A stretch of DNA of 64,000 nt from JAKFWI01 sp031399165 (GCA_031399165.1 JANNOO010000027.1:1-64000); one strand, 5' to 3'. Numbered from the stretch's first letter, positions 24,518 through 33,605 are shown. The notes: generated from the sequence alone by a model not told the origin. Program-made: numbers and translations.

Positions 24518-25522
24518 CTAACGCACGCCCGCCGCGAGCAAATCCTGCAAATGCACGACGCCGACCGGCTCGCCGTTTTCGACGGCGTAGACGAGGTTGA
24601 TGCCGAGGTCGTTGAGCATGCTCATCGCGTCGGCGAGCGACGCGTCCGGCGAAATGGTTTTCGGATCGCGGCTCATCAGCGCTGATGCGTCTTTGGAGAA
24701 CGAATCCGCGTGCAGTTTGCGACGCAGATCGCCGTCGGTGACGATGCCGATCAGCTTGCCGCCTTCGACCACGCCAGCGCCGCCAAGGCGTTTGACGCCC
24801 ATCTTTTCTAGCGTTTCCTTCACGCTCGCGCTCGGCGCGACGAGCGGCATGTCGGCGCCGGTGCGCATCACGTCGCGGACGTGCTTCAGCATCGCGCCGA
24901 GCTTGCCGCCAGGATGGATGGCGCGGAAATGCGCGGCGGTGAAGCCGGCCGCATCGAGCAGCGCGATCGCCAGCGCATCGCCGAGCGCGAGGCACATCGT
25001 GGTGGAGATCGTTGGCGCGGGAGCGGCCTCGCTGGCCTCCCCGCATTCCGGCAGCAGCAACACGATGTCCGACCCCTCGGCCAGCGCGCTGGCGGCCACG
25101 AACGTCATCCCGATCACCGGGATTTTCAGGCGCCGGCAATGGTGCAGGATATCGGTGAGTTCGGCCGCGGCGCCGGAGCGCGAAATTGCGACCACGCAAT
25201 CGGCCTCGGTGATCATGCCGAGATCGCCGTGGCTGGCCTCGCCCGGATGGACGAAATAGGCCGGCCGGCCGGTCGACGCGAAGGTGGCGGCGATCTTGCG
25301 GCCGATATGGCCGGACTTGCCCATGCCGGTGACAATCACCCGCCCCGGCGCGGCGCGCAGCGCCTCGCACGCCTCCACGAACGGGCCGCCGAGGGCGCCG
25401 TCCAGCGCTCCGGCCAAGGCGTTCAAGGCTTGGGCTTCGCTTAAAATTGCACCCTTGCCGGCGCTTATCGCCTTCTGTCCATCGAGGCGATCGACTAGGG
25501 GGTTCGTAACGGTTCTTGCCAT
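24518..25522 (-). CDS. kdsD: D-arabinose-5-phosphate isomerase
   Basis: The 334-residue enzyme converts ribulose-5-phosphate to arabinose-5-phosphate, the first dedicated step to Kdo for lipopolysaccharide. An N-terminal SIS domain (VIVTGMGKSGHIGRKIAATF, SHGDLGMI, AISRSG, ALGDALAIALL, HPGGKLG) is followed by two CBS domains (about residues 205-334). This is the standard KpsF/GutQ layout and length. The ATG at 25522 is chosen because conserved sequence starts there; the open frame extends over 150 codons further without homology. The kdsA gene lies about 2 kb away, supporting a Kdo role. Confidence 0.91.
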   Translation of the reverse strand: MARTVTNPLVDRLDGQKAISAGKGAILSEAQALNALAGALDGALGGPFVEACEALRAAPGRVIVTGMGKSGHIGRKIAATFASTGRPAYFVHPGEASHGDLGMITEADCVVAISRSGAAAELTDILHHCRRLKIPVIGMTFVAASALAEGSDIVLLLPECGEASEAAPAPTISTTMCLALGDALAIALLDAAGFTAAHFRAIHPGGKLGAMLKHVRDVMRTGADMPLVAPSASVKETLEKMGVKRLGGAGVVEGGKLIGIVTDGDLRRKLHADSFSKDASALMSRDPKTISPDASLADAMSMLNDLGINLVYAVENGEPVGVVHLQDLLAAGVR

Positions 25523-25570
25523 AGACCGTTGCTTAGCGCGTACGCACGGTGCGCGCCACGGAGCACATTG

Positions 25571-26557
25571 ATGAGCGGCGAAACCATCCTGGTGACTGGC
25601 GGGGCCGGCTATGTGGGCTCTCACACGGCGATGAGCCTGGCCGCCGCCGGCTATCGCCCGATCGTGTACGACAACCTTTCCAACGGCCATGAAGCGTTCG
25701 CCCGGTTCGGCCCGCTGGAGCGCGGCGACATCCGCGACCGCGCCCGGCTGGACGAGGTGATCGCCCGGCACAAGCCGGCGGCGGTTATGCATTTCGCGGC
25801 GCTGATCGAGGTCGGCGTTTCGGTGAAGGAGCCGGCGGCGTTCTATGACGTGAACTGCCGGGGCGCGCTTACCGTTCTGGATGCGATGCGGGCGGCAGGC
25901 GTCGAATGCTTCGTGTTCTCCTCCACCTGCGCCACCTATGGCGCGCCGGTGCGGATGCCGATGGACGAGACGCACCCGCAATGGCCGCTCTCGCCCTATG
26001 GCTGGAACAAGCTGTTTATCGAGCGCGCGCTGGCCGATTTCGGGGTCGCCTACGGCCTGCGCTCAACCGCCCTGCGCTATTTCAACGCCGCCGGCGCGGC
26101 GCCCGAGCACGGGCTCGGCGAAAGCCACGAGCCCGAGACGCACGCGATCCCGCTGGCCCTGTTTACGCTGCTGGGCCGGCGCGCGGGTTTTTCGATCTTT
26201 GGCGAGGATTACGACACCCGCGACGGCACCTGCGTGCGCGACTACATCCACGTGCTCGATCTTGCCGACGCGCATATCCGTGCGCTGCGCAAGCTGCTGG
26301 ATGGCGACCAGGGCGACCAGTTCAACCTCGGCACCGGCAATGGCGTGACGGTGAAGGAATTGCTGGCGGCAATCGAAACCGTGACGGGGCGCAAAGTGCC
26401 GGGCTCAACCGCGCCGCGGCGGGCGGGCGATGCGCCGGCGCTGGTTGCAAATGCAGAGAAGGCTTCCCGCCTGCTCGGCTGGAAGCCTTCCCGTAGCCTC
26501 GAAGACATCGTGGCCAGCGCGTGGCGCTGGCACTCCGAAGTCGAACCGAAGCGTTAG
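25571..26557 (+). CDS. galE: UDP-glucose 4-epimerase
   Basis: A 328-residue NAD-dependent epimerase that interconverts UDP-glucose and UDP-galactose for polysaccharide synthesis. It has the Rossmann motif VTGGAGYVGSH, MHFAALIEVGVSV, the catalytic SSTCATYG serine/threonine region, the SPYGWNK Tyr-x3-Lys motif, LRYFNAAGA, and VRDYIHVLDLADAH. Length and motifs are canonical. It is transcribed divergently from kdsD, 48 bases apart. Its stop overlaps that of the convergent histone-like gene. Confidence 0.95.
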   Translation: MSGETILVTGGAGYVGSHTAMSLAAAGYRPIVYDNLSNGHEAFARFGPLERGDIRDRARLDEVIARHKPAAVMHFAALIEVGVSVKEPAAFYDVNCRGALTVLDAMRAAGVECFVFSSTCATYGAPVRMPMDETHPQWPLSPYGWNKLFIERALADFGVAYGLRSTALRYFNAAGAAPEHGLGESHEPETHAIPLALFTLLGRRAGFSIFGEDYDTRDGTCVRDYIHVLDLADAHIRALRKLLDGDQGDQFNLGTGNGVTVKELLAAIETVTGRKVPGSTAPRRAGDAPALVANAEKASRLLGWKPSRSLEDIVASAWRWHSEVEPKR

Positions 26558-26919
26558 ACCTTCTTGACCACGGGCGCGCGCGCCGCGACGGGACGAACCG
26601 GGGCAGCAGCTTTCGATGCCGCCTTGCCGACGCGGGCGGCGATCTTGCTGGCGGCCTTCTTGGCCTCATCCTGGGCCTTGCTGGCGACCTTTTTGGCCTC
26701 ATCGCGCGCCTTGCCAGCAGCTTTCGCGCCGCTCTTGGCCACTTTCACGCTGGTGTCGGCCAAAGTCTTGCGCACCTTCTTGTTGCTGAGGAGCGTGCCC
26801 GCCACCGCGATCAGCGCCGCCGCCGCCAGCTCTTTTTCGTGCGTTTTCTTCTTGCCGCGCAATTGCTTCGGCACTTTGACGCCAGCGATCGATTTCGGGA
26901 CTTTGAGCTTCTTGGCCAT
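26554..26919 (-). CDS. Lys/Ala-rich histone H1-like protein
   Basis: A 121-residue very basic protein. A short N-terminal domain (MAKKLKVPKSIAGVKVPKQLRG, then a hydrophobic ELAAAALIAVAGTLL stretch) is followed by a low-complexity tail of KAA, KVA and KAS repeats (about residues 60-121) with proline near the end. This tail resembles bacterial histone-H1-like proteins and the PHA-granule phasin-like basic tails. DNA compaction is a guess; the hydrophobic stretch could also place it at a membrane. Minus-strand coding is preferred because all other frames lack initiation context and homology. Confidence 0.66.
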   Translation of the reverse strand: MAKKLKVPKSIAGVKVPKQLRGKKKTHEKELAAAALIAVAGTLLSNKKVRKTLADTSVKVAKSGAKAAGKARDEAKKVASKAQDEAKKAASKIAARVGKAASKAAAPVRPVAARAPVVKKV

Positions 26920-27047
26920 GATGGTTCCTCTTGCGCGTCGGCGCCGCGCCCGGCGCCAGAAAATCGGCGTGATCTATGCATTTTCAAACGGCTTTGAACA
27001 GGCGCCGCGTGGTTGAGGCAGTTAAGCTCGCGGGGTATTGAGAAGCC

Positions 27048-27908
27048 ATGAACGCACCCGTAACCCCCGTGAAACCCAACGCCGTCGTCCGTGTCGGCGA
27101 CAAAGTTGCGATCGGCAATGAATTGCCCATCGCCTTCATCTGCGGCCCCTGCCAACTCGAAAGCCGCGACCACGCGCTGGAGACGGCCGATTTCCTTAGC
27201 GGCCTGTTTGCTAAACTCGGCGCGGGCCTGATCTACAAAACCAGTTTCGACAAGGCCAACCGCTCCTCTCTCTCAACGCAGCGCGGCGCAGGGCTGGAAG
27301 CCAGCCTGCCGGTGTTTGAAGAGATCAAGAAGCGCTTCGGCATTCCGGTGCTGACCGACGTGCATCTGCCCGAGCAATGCGCGGAAGCCGCGACGGTGGT
27401 GGACGTGCTGCAGATCCCGGCGTTCCTCTGCCGGCAGACCGATTTGCTGATAGCCGCCGCGCAGACCGGCGCGGTGATCAACGTCAAGAAGGGCCAGTTC
27501 CTGGCGCCGTGGGACATGAAGAACGTGCTCGGCAAGCTCACCGGCGTTGGCAATCCGAACGTGCTGCTGACCGAGCGCGGCGTCAGCTTCGGCTACAATA
27601 CGCTGGTCAATGATTTCCGCGCCTTCCCGATCATGAAGGGCCTCGGCGCGCCGGTGGTGTTCGACGCGACGCATTCCGTGCAGCAGCCCGGCGGCATGGG
27701 CGACCGCTCCGGCGGCGAACGCAAATACGTGCCGATGCTCGCACGCGCCGCGGCGGCGGCGGGCGTGGCCGCGATGTTCATCGAAACCCACCCCGATCCC
27801 GACAACGCGCCGAGCGATGGGCCGAACATGGTGCCGTTCGCCGAGCTGCCCCGCCTGATCGAAACGATCATGGCGTTCGACAAGCTGGCGAAAGCGCAGC
27901 TGGATTAA
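27048..27908 (+). CDS. kdsA: 3-deoxy-8-phosphooctulonate (Kdo-8-phosphate) synthase
   Basis: The 286-residue aldolase condenses phosphoenolpyruvate with arabinose-5-phosphate to Kdo-8-phosphate for lipid A-core synthesis. Family motifs are clear: FICGPCQLESRDHALE, IYKTSFDKANRSS, GIPVLTDVH, NVKKGQFLAPWDM, VFDATHSVQQPGG and FIETHPDPDNAPSDGPN. The Cys in ICGPC suggests the metal-dependent type may need checking, since both types share the motif. It works with kdsD upstream. An intergenic palindromic element follows directly. Confidence 0.97.
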   Translation: MNAPVTPVKPNAVVRVGDKVAIGNELPIAFICGPCQLESRDHALETADFLSGLFAKLGAGLIYKTSFDKANRSSLSTQRGAGLEASLPVFEEIKKRFGIPVLTDVHLPEQCAEAATVVDVLQIPAFLCRQTDLLIAAAQTGAVINVKKGQFLAPWDMKNVLGKLTGVGNPNVLLTERGVSFGYNTLVNDFRAFPIMKGLGAPVVFDATHSVQQPGGMGDRSGGERKYVPMLARAAAAAGVAAMFIETHPDPDNAPSDGPNMVPFAELPRLIETIMAFDKLAKAQLD

Positions 27909-27913
27909 TGTTG

Positions 27914-28078
27914 CGCTTAACCCTCCCCTCGATGGGGAGGGAGGCCGCGGAAGCGGCCGGAAGGGGTGATCGCGCTGACGATGGCGGCGTGCCTCTAGCG
28001 GCTCGACACCAAGGTTGCGGTCACACCCTTCCCCGCCGCTTCGCGGCGACCCTTCCCATCGAGGGAAGGGTAAGCGGT
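27914..28078. repeat. Intergenic palindromic element, copy 1
   Basis: Outer arms CGCTTAACCCT and AGGGTAAGCG mirror each other. Each end carries its own small stem-loop (CCCTCCCC-TCGA-TGGGGAGGG at the left; CCCTTCCC-ATCGA-GGGAAGGG at the right), followed inward by CCGCGGAAGCGG or CCGCCGCTTCGCGG and by AAGGGGTG or CACCCTT. A related element lies at 28981-29145. It fits a non-coding mobile palindrome (MITE- or REP-like) between kdsA and the EamA gene. Confidence 0.7.
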
Positions 28079-28085
28079 CGTGGAG

Positions 28086-28964
28086 CTACAGAACAACCGC
28101 CAGCGCACCGCCCAGGATAAGCGCCATGCCGATCGCTTCATGCAAACCAATCCGTTCACGGAACATGCGGCGTGAGACGAACCAGGCGATGATCACGTCG
28201 ATGAGTTGCACGGCTTTCACCGCGCCGGCTGACGGGCCGATTGCAAAGCCGGTGAACAATAGCGCCGAGCTGAACGCGCCGCAGGCGCCGGGCACGAGGC
28301 AAGGCTTCCACGCAGAGATCATCAGCTTGAGCGAAGGCCGCTGAAACAGCCCCATCAGCGCGCCGCCGCAGATCGTCTGCACGGTCAGCGTGGCGGTGAG
28401 CGTCGCTGCCGCCGCGACCCAGAGATCGCCGCCCCAATCATGCGCCGCCGCGCGATAGGCCACGGACGAAAACGAAAACAGCACGCCAGCGCCGATGCCC
28501 GCGAACGCTGCGTTCAACGCTTCGCGATTGATGCTCACGCGCGCCATGGAGATGATGCCGATCGTGCCGAGTGCGATGCCGAGCCAATCGCCGACGGTCA
28601 GCACGTCCTGGATGAGCGCCATGCCGACCAGCGCCGAACCTGCCACCTCGGTTTTCGTGAACGCCGTCGCCACCGCGAACGCGCGCCCGCGCATCGCCAG
28701 CACCACGCCGGCAGTCGCCGCCGCCTGCGTCGCGGCGCCGACCAGCACCCATAGAACGAAGGTAAAATGCGGCCCGCCCGATGGCCCGCGCCACAACACG
28801 ATCCCCGCCATCCAGATCAGCGCGAATGGCAGGCCATAGAGAAAGCGCACATAGGTCGCGCCCCAGAGGCCAAGCAGCGCGGTCAGCTCCCGCTGCGCCG
28901 CATTGCGCGCGACCTGCAGGCCAGACGACGCCAGCACGAGGAGAGGCCAGAGGTTCATGTGCAC
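28086..28964 (-). CDS. EamA/DMT-superfamily transporter
   Basis: A 292-residue membrane protein with ten predicted helices in two repeated halves, the drug/metabolite transporter layout. Visible segments include LWPLLVLASSGLQVARNAAQ, FVLWVLVGAATQAAATAGVV, KTEVAGSALVGMALIQDVLTVGDWLGIALGTIGII and a C-terminal RIGLHEAIGMALILGGALAVVL. EamA members mostly export amino acids or small metabolites. The substrate is not predictable here. Palindromic elements flank the gene on both sides. Confidence 0.84.
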   Translation of the reverse strand: MHMNLWPLLVLASSGLQVARNAAQRELTALLGLWGATYVRFLYGLPFALIWMAGIVLWRGPSGGPHFTFVLWVLVGAATQAAATAGVVLAMRGRAFAVATAFTKTEVAGSALVGMALIQDVLTVGDWLGIALGTIGIISMARVSINREALNAAFAGIGAGVLFSFSSVAYRAAAHDWGGDLWVAAAATLTATLTVQTICGGALMGLFQRPSLKLMISAWKPCLVPGACGAFSSALLFTGFAIGPSAGAVKAVQLIDVIIAWFVSRRMFRERIGLHEAIGMALILGGALAVVL

Positions 28965-28980
28965 GGTCTCGGAATTCGCG

Positions 28981-29145
28981 CCATCCCTCCCCTCAACGGG
29001 GAGGGTACGCCGCGAAGCGGCGGGGGTGGGGTGCTGCCGTGAGGTTCGCGTTGAGCCTCATGAGGCAAATCGCTGACCTCACGGCGATCGCCCCATCCGG
29101 CCTTCGCTGCGCTCAGGCATCCTTCCCCGTCGAGGGGAAGGATGG
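28981..29145. repeat. Intergenic palindromic element, copy 2
   Basis: Outer arms CCATCC and GGATGG are joined to end stem-loops CCCTCCCC-TCAAC-GGGGAGGG and CTTCCCC-GTCGA-GGGGAAG. Inside the left arm sits CCGCGAAGCGGCGGGGGTGG. Size and arrangement match the copy at 27914-28078, with a different interior. It lies between the EamA gene and leuA. Confidence 0.7.
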
Positions 29146-29167
29146 CGCCAAGCATTGCAAAGTTTAA

Positions 29168-30721
29168 TCAAGCCGCGCCCATTTCCTGCGCGTCGGGGCC
29201 GCGTTGGCTGCGCGCTTCGAGGCGGTTGAGCGCGGCGACGTAGGCTTTTGCCGAAGCGACGAGCGTATCGGGATCGGCGGCGCGGGCGACGCCGACATTC
29301 TCGCCGTCAACGAGGCGCACGCTGACCTCCGCCTGAGCATCCGTACCATCCGTCACCGCATGAACCTGATACAAATCCAAGCGCGCATTGTGCGGAATCA
29401 GCATCTTGATCGCGTTGAACACCGCATCGACCGGGCCGTTGCCGCGCGCCGTGGCCCATTTCTTTTCGCCATCGACGTCGAGATCAATCTCGGCCGTTTG
29501 CGGACCCTCCGTGCCCGCGACGACGCGCAAGCGCGAGACCTTCACGCGATCGGCGCCGTGCGCGGCGGCGTCATCCACCAGGGCGGCGATATCGTCGTCG
29601 TAGACGACCTTCTTGCGGTCGGCCAAAGCCTTGAACCGCTCGAACGCATCCTGGAAGGCGTTGTCGGTCAGCGCGTAGCCCAGCTCTTTCAGCTTGTCCT
29701 TGAACGCGTGGCGGCCGGAATGTTTGCCCATGACAAGCGAGGTCGAATGCTGCCCAACATCAGCCGGCGTCATGATCTCGTAGGTCTGCGCGTTTTTAAG
29801 CATGCCATCCTGGTGGATACCGCTTTCATGCGCGAACGCGTTCTTGCCGACGATCGCCTTGTTGTATTGCACCGGAAAGCCCGTGACCTGGCTGATCAGT
29901 TTCGACGCGCGCATCAGCTTGGTGGCGTCGATCAATGATTCATAGGGCATGCCGTCGCCGCGCACTTTCAGCGCCATGACTATTTCTTCCAGCGCCGCAT
30001 TGCCCGCGCGTTCGCCGAGGCCGTTGACCGCGCATTCGATCTGCCGTGCGCCGCCCATCACGGCGGCCAGCGAATTGGCCACGGCCAGGCCGAGATCGTT
30101 GTGGCAATGGGCCGAGAACGTCACCGCATCGGCGCCGGGCACGCTGGCGATCATGTCGGCGAACATCGCGCCATATTCCTGCGGGAACGAATAGCCGACC
30201 GTATCGGGAAGATTGATCGTGGTTGCGCCGGCGCGGATCGCGGCTTCGATCGAGCGGGCGAGAAAATCGCGCTCGGTGCGCGTGGCATCCTCGGCGCTCC
30301 ATTCCACGTCATCGGTGAAATTGCGCGCCAGCGTTACGCTCTTGGTGATCGCGTCCAGCACCTGATCGGGGCTCATATTGAGCTTGTGCTTCATGTGGAT
30401 CGGCGAGGTGGAGATGAACGTATGGATGCGGCCGCGCCGGGCCGGCTTGATCGCCTCGGCGCAGCGCTCAATGTCCTTCGCGCCAGCGCGCGACAGACCG
30501 CAGACCACCGCCCCCTTCACAACGCCGGAGACGGCGCGGACGGCCTCGAAATCGCCGTTGGAGGCGATGGGAAAGCCAGCTTCGATCACATCGACGCCCA
30601 TGGAATCGAGCAGAGCGGCGATTTCCAGCTTTTCGTCGTGGCTCATGGACGCGCCGGGCGATTGCTCGCCGTCGCGCATGGTGGTGTCGAAGATTTTTAC
30701 GTGGGATTTTTGAACGGACAT
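29168..30721 (-). CDS. leuA: 2-isopropylmalate synthase
   Basis: The 517-residue enzyme condenses acetyl-CoA with 2-oxoisovalerate in the first committed step of leucine synthesis. The catalytic TIM barrel (about 1-290) has IFDTTMRDGEQSPGASM and CHNDLGLAVANSLAAVMGGARQIE; a linker with HESGIHQDGMLKN precedes the C-terminal regulatory domain that gives leucine feedback. Domain order and length are those of the LeuA1 type. About 235 bases upstream lack an obvious leucine-rich leader peptide. Downstream is a palindromic element. Confidence 0.96.
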   Translation of the reverse strand: MSVQKSHVKIFDTTMRDGEQSPGASMSHDEKLEIAALLDSMGVDVIEAGFPIASNGDFEAVRAVSGVVKGAVVCGLSRAGAKDIERCAEAIKPARRGRIHTFISTSPIHMKHKLNMSPDQVLDAITKSVTLARNFTDDVEWSAEDATRTERDFLARSIEAAIRAGATTINLPDTVGYSFPQEYGAMFADMIASVPGADAVTFSAHCHNDLGLAVANSLAAVMGGARQIECAVNGLGERAGNAALEEIVMALKVRGDGMPYESLIDATKLMRASKLISQVTGFPVQYNKAIVGKNAFAHESGIHQDGMLKNAQTYEIMTPADVGQHSTSLVMGKHSGRHAFKDKLKELGYALTDNAFQDAFERFKALADRKKVVYDDDIAALVDDAAAHGADRVKVSRLRVVAGTEGPQTAEIDLDVDGEKKWATARGNGPVDAVFNAIKMLIPHNARLDLYQVHAVTDGTDAQAEVSVRLVDGENVGVARAADPDTLVASAKAYVAALNRLEARSQRGPDAQEMGAA

Positions 30722-30956
30722 GATTGGCGCGCCTTAAGGATCGGGTTGAAGTTTAACCGAAAATCCCCCGCGGCGCGCCTGCCCGCGGAATGCGCGGCAG
30801 CTCAGAGCGCCCGGGGGCCTGTAAGGCTTCCCAGGAGGGCGGTAAGCGCCAAAAGCGTGCGCGAAGAGGCGTCTGAAGCGGCCATTAAGCGCTCTTATTA
30901 GCGAAATAGGCGCCAAACGGCAAGATAATCCGTTTGTTTGAGGCCAGGCGCAGGGG

Positions 30957-31172
30957 ATGGGGATGAACGAGACATGCGCGGTTCCTGCCGCCCTGGAGGC
31001 GCTTGAGCAGCACTCGCTTAACCAGCTGAACGCCGAAATCCGCCGCTGCCTGATGGGCTTCGCCTGCGGCTCGGGGCTGGCGCGGCGCGCTTATTTCAGG
31101 CGGCTCTGCTGGGTAGAAGCGATGCGCGAAAAGCTGCACGGCATGCCCGCGCCAAAGCGGCGGTTTGCCTAG
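30957..31172 (+). CDS. Possible small basic protein (uncertain)
   Basis: A 71-residue open frame preceded by an AGGGGATGGGG sequence that could bind the ribosome. The translation, MGMNETCAVPAALEALEQHS and then a helix with two Cys and several Arg (RRCLMGFACGSG), looks protein-like but matches nothing I recognise. A minus-strand frame covers the same bases. The gene sits alone between leuA and a DUF1902 gene. It may be non-coding. Confidence 0.35.
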   Translation: MGMNETCAVPAALEALEQHSLNQLNAEIRRCLMGFACGSGLARRAYFRRLCWVEAMREKLHGMPAPKRRFA

Positions 31173-31191
31173 CTTTCCCGCGTAGCCAGCA

Positions 31192-31416
31192 CTAGCCAAC
31201 CAGATCAAGTTCGCGCGAGGCGCTGAATTGAATGGAAACCGGCGTATCGACGCCCAGGTTTGCCTTCAGCAGTTCAGGCGCGAACTCCCGCATGCATTGC
31301 TCGAATTCAGCCAGCGTGCCGGTTTCGATGACGAGACCGGGAATATCGCTTTCGGAGACCCAAACGGACGCTTCAGTATCCCAAAGCGCGCGAACGGAAT
31401 AAACCTGCTTCGCCAT
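31192..31416 (-). CDS. DUF1902-domain protein
   Basis: A 74-residue protein with the DUF1902 pattern: YSVRALWDTEASVWVSESDIPGLVIETGTLAEF then a helix ending in LLKAN. The fold is related to HicB-type antitoxins, and such proteins often have a small toxin partner; none is visible next to this one. The ATG at 31416 is preceded by a weak purine stretch. Function is unknown. Confidence 0.8.
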   Translation of the reverse strand: MAKQVYSVRALWDTEASVWVSESDIPGLVIETGTLAEFEQCMREFAPELLKANLGVDTPVSIQFSASRELDLVG

Positions 31417-31453
31417 GCGTCAAAAATAGCCTTATCGGGAGATTGGCACAAGC

Positions 31454-32242
31454 TCAGCCCTCGCCGCGCTTCTTCGCCATCGGGCGGACGATGAACACGA
31501 TCGCAGCCCAGATCGCGGCGGCGATGATGAAGAACGCGATCGCGTCCAGATTTTGACGGTCAAACACTTGCGCGATGCCGTGACCGGCGAAGGCGATGAA
31601 CGCGATCTTCGGCACGATGCCCAGTCCCGTGCCGCCGATGAACCACGATGCGCGCATGCCCGTGGCGCCGAGCGCCATGTTCACGAGGATAAACGGCCCC
31701 GACGGCACAACACGAATAATCGCCGCGGCGAGAAAACCATTCTGCGACACGGCCCGGCGCAAGCGTTCGATCAGACGGCCTTCGAGCCTTTCCAGCGCGC
31801 TGGCGCCGGCCGCGCGGCCGATAAAAAAGCCGACGCTGGCTGAAATCATCGTCGCGATCCACGACATGATTGCGCCCTCGCCCGGTCCGAACACCGCCGC
31901 CGTCGCAGCGATCAGCACGATCTGCGGTGCGCCGACAAAGGCCAGCAACACGAACAGCGCCGTCACCGCCGCCGGCGCCCACCAGGCTTTTCTGACGCCG
32001 CCCAGCCAGTCGGCCAGCACGCCCTGATCGAAATCGACGAAAAACACGCCCGCCGTGAGGATCAGGCCGAACACGCCGAACGCCAGCGTGGATATCCACC
32101 ACGCCCGCGCGCTGCGCGCATCCATCTCGGTGAAGAAGCGGAGGAAGGAATTCACGCTGCGGGCTTCGCGTGCAATGGCGGCGCGGTCAAGGCGGTCCAG
32201 TTCGGTATTACGCGCCCCACGTCTTGAGTTGGGCCATGACAC
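31454..32242 (-). CDS. VTT/TVP38/TMEM64-family membrane protein
   Basis: A 262-residue integral membrane protein of the SNARE-associated/VTT (DedA-related) family. It has about five helices, the conserved central part FGPGEGAIMSWIATMISASVGFFIGRAAGASALERLEGR and a late VVPSGPFILVNMALGATGM. Family members act in lipid scrambling or membrane homeostasis, but individual bacterial substrates are unproven. The long frame starts inside the 3' end of the upstream esterase gene (35-base overlap); a start at MDARSARAWW closer to helix 1 is an alternative. Confidence 0.84.
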   Translation of the reverse strand: MSWPNSRRGARNTELDRLDRAAIAREARSVNSFLRFFTEMDARSARAWWISTLAFGVFGLILTAGVFFVDFDQGVLADWLGGVRKAWWAPAAVTALFVLLAFVGAPQIVLIAATAAVFGPGEGAIMSWIATMISASVGFFIGRAAGASALERLEGRLIERLRRAVSQNGFLAAAIIRVVPSGPFILVNMALGATGMRASWFIGGTGLGIVPKIAFIAFAGHGIAQVFDRQNLDAIAFFIIAAAIWAAIVFIVRPMAKKRGEG

Positions 32243-33074
32243 GCTGCGTGACCATGTCCCCGGGCCGGCCGAACTGGCGGTTTACCTCGGAATGGCTTTG
32301 CTTTGGCGTGAGGAGCAAGTCCGCAGACACGCCGGCCCGCTTCAGAGCGGCGGCGAGCGCACGTGATTGCGTTGTGACTTCGGCGCGCGCGGTATGCACG
32401 ATCAGGAACGGGGCAATGGGCTTGCCCGGCGCAACGTGCCAGAGCGGGGAAGCATCGCGCCACGCTTCCGCGCTGGTTCCGAACGCGTCCTTATACCATT
32501 TGCCTAGCAGGCCGCCGCGCTTGATGGCGCTCGGCGCTTCGACGGTGAGATCATAGCCCGCACCGTCGAGCGGAATGACGCCGCTGATCGTGGAGAGCGG
32601 CAGATTGTGCGCGGCAAGCCGGCGCTCATCCGTCGCGATCAGCGCCGCCAGATGCGCGCCCGCTGAATGCCCCATGACGTAAAGCCGTCGCGGATCGGCG
32701 CCAATGGACGCAGCGTTCTTGTGCAGCCAGGCGATGGCGGCGGCAACGTCTTCTATATGCGCGGGATGTTTTGCAGCCGGGCTGACGCGGTAGTTCAGGC
32801 TGGCGCAGACGAAGCCGCGCTGCGTGAACGCGGCGGCCTTGTCGCGCCCATGCGGAATGTTCGCCTTGTCACCGAACGACCAGCCGCCGCCGTGGATAAG
32901 CGCCATCAGCGGACGCGATGGGCCTGTAGCGGCGCCGTACACATCGAGACTTTGCAGATTGCCGGCAACGCCAAGCGAGCGCGCATAGCGGATTGTAGCC
33001 GGCTGCCCGGCTTGTCCCCAGGCCGGAGCCGCGGCGAGCGCACCTAGAGCGGCAATCAGGTCACGGCGGCGCAT
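32208..33074 (-). CDS. Exported alpha/beta hydrolase (carboxylesterase-like)
   Basis: A 288-residue enzyme with an N-terminal twin-arginine-like signal (MRRRDLIAALGALAAAPAWG) and the alpha/beta-hydrolase fold. HGGGWSFGDK is the oxyanion motif, GHSAGAHL contains the nucleophile Ser, and a late KQSHSEVN His completes the triad. The family resembles kynurenine-formamidase-like or BD-FAE-type esterases. Substrate and natural role are unknown. It overlaps the downstream VTT-family gene, suggesting co-transcription. Confidence 0.84.
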   Translation of the reverse strand: MRRRDLIAALGALAAAPAWGQAGQPATIRYARSLGVAGNLQSLDVYGAATGPSRPLMALIHGGGWSFGDKANIPHGRDKAAAFTQRGFVCASLNYRVSPAAKHPAHIEDVAAAIAWLHKNAASIGADPRRLYVMGHSAGAHLAALIATDERRLAAHNLPLSTISGVIPLDGAGYDLTVEAPSAIKRGGLLGKWYKDAFGTSAEAWRDASPLWHVAPGKPIAPFLIVHTARAEVTTQSRALAAALKRAGVSADLLLTPKQSHSEVNRQFGRPGDMVTQRVMAQLKTWGA

Positions 33075-33152
33075 GTTTCACATCACAAGCAAGGATCGGC
33101 GATCATTGCTTGTTTTCAATCGCGTTGAAAATAGGACCGTCGCTGCCCCCGG

Positions 33153-33605
33153 TTAGCGCGCGTGAGCGGCACTGCGGCGGCGGCGCCCGTTCTGGGCGTT
33201 GACCCTGATCCAGTTGATGATCGACCAGCCCCAGGGCACCGGCTTGGTGACACGCGCGTCGCTTTCGCTGCGCGGCATCATCACGTCGTTCATGCGCGGT
33301 TTCAGGGCGCGGATCAGGTCTTCTTCCACGGCTGCGCGGTCATACTCGGTGGCGATGCGATAGACGTGGCGCTCGGTGACGCCGTGATCGAACACGGCCT
33401 TGCCGAACTTCTCGTGGCCGTAGAGCCGGTCGCGGAAATTCGTCGCTTTGCCGACATACACGGCGCTCAGGAAGAACACGAAGCGGCGGCGCACGAAAAT
33501 GTAGACGCCGCCGTAATCGGGAATGCCGCGCCGCGTCAGCGTGATCTTGAAGCGATACAGCCTGCCGGATTCGCCGCGCCAAATCTTGTGATCGAACAAG
33601 AGCAT
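33153..33605 (-). CDS. GIY-YIG nuclease-domain-like protein
   Basis: A 150-residue protein whose middle holds a GIY-YIG-like core: DYGGVYIFVRRRFVFFLSAVYVGKATNFRDRL. The GVY ... YVG pair stands for GIY/YIG, and Arg of NFRDRL lies where the catalytic Arg sits; a later EEDLIRALKPRMN segment supplies a candidate Glu and Asn. This resembles a small stand-alone endonuclease or a DUF-type relative. The C-terminus is basic. Function, such as repair or homing, is unknown. Confidence 0.66.
   Translation of the reverse strand: MLLFDHKIWRGESGRLYRFKITLTRRGIPDYGGVYIFVRRRFVFFLSAVYVGKATNFRDRLYGHEKFGKAVFDHGVTERHVYRIATEYDRAAVEEDLIRALKPRMNDVMMPRSESDARVTKPVPWGWSIINWIRVNAQNGRRRRSAAHAR

Noticed and set aside
30722..30956. 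A leucine-rich leader peptide attenuator for leuA
   Set aside because: The only short open frame upstream (minus strand, 30734-30916) lacks a run of Leu codons and no terminator/antiterminator pair is clear.
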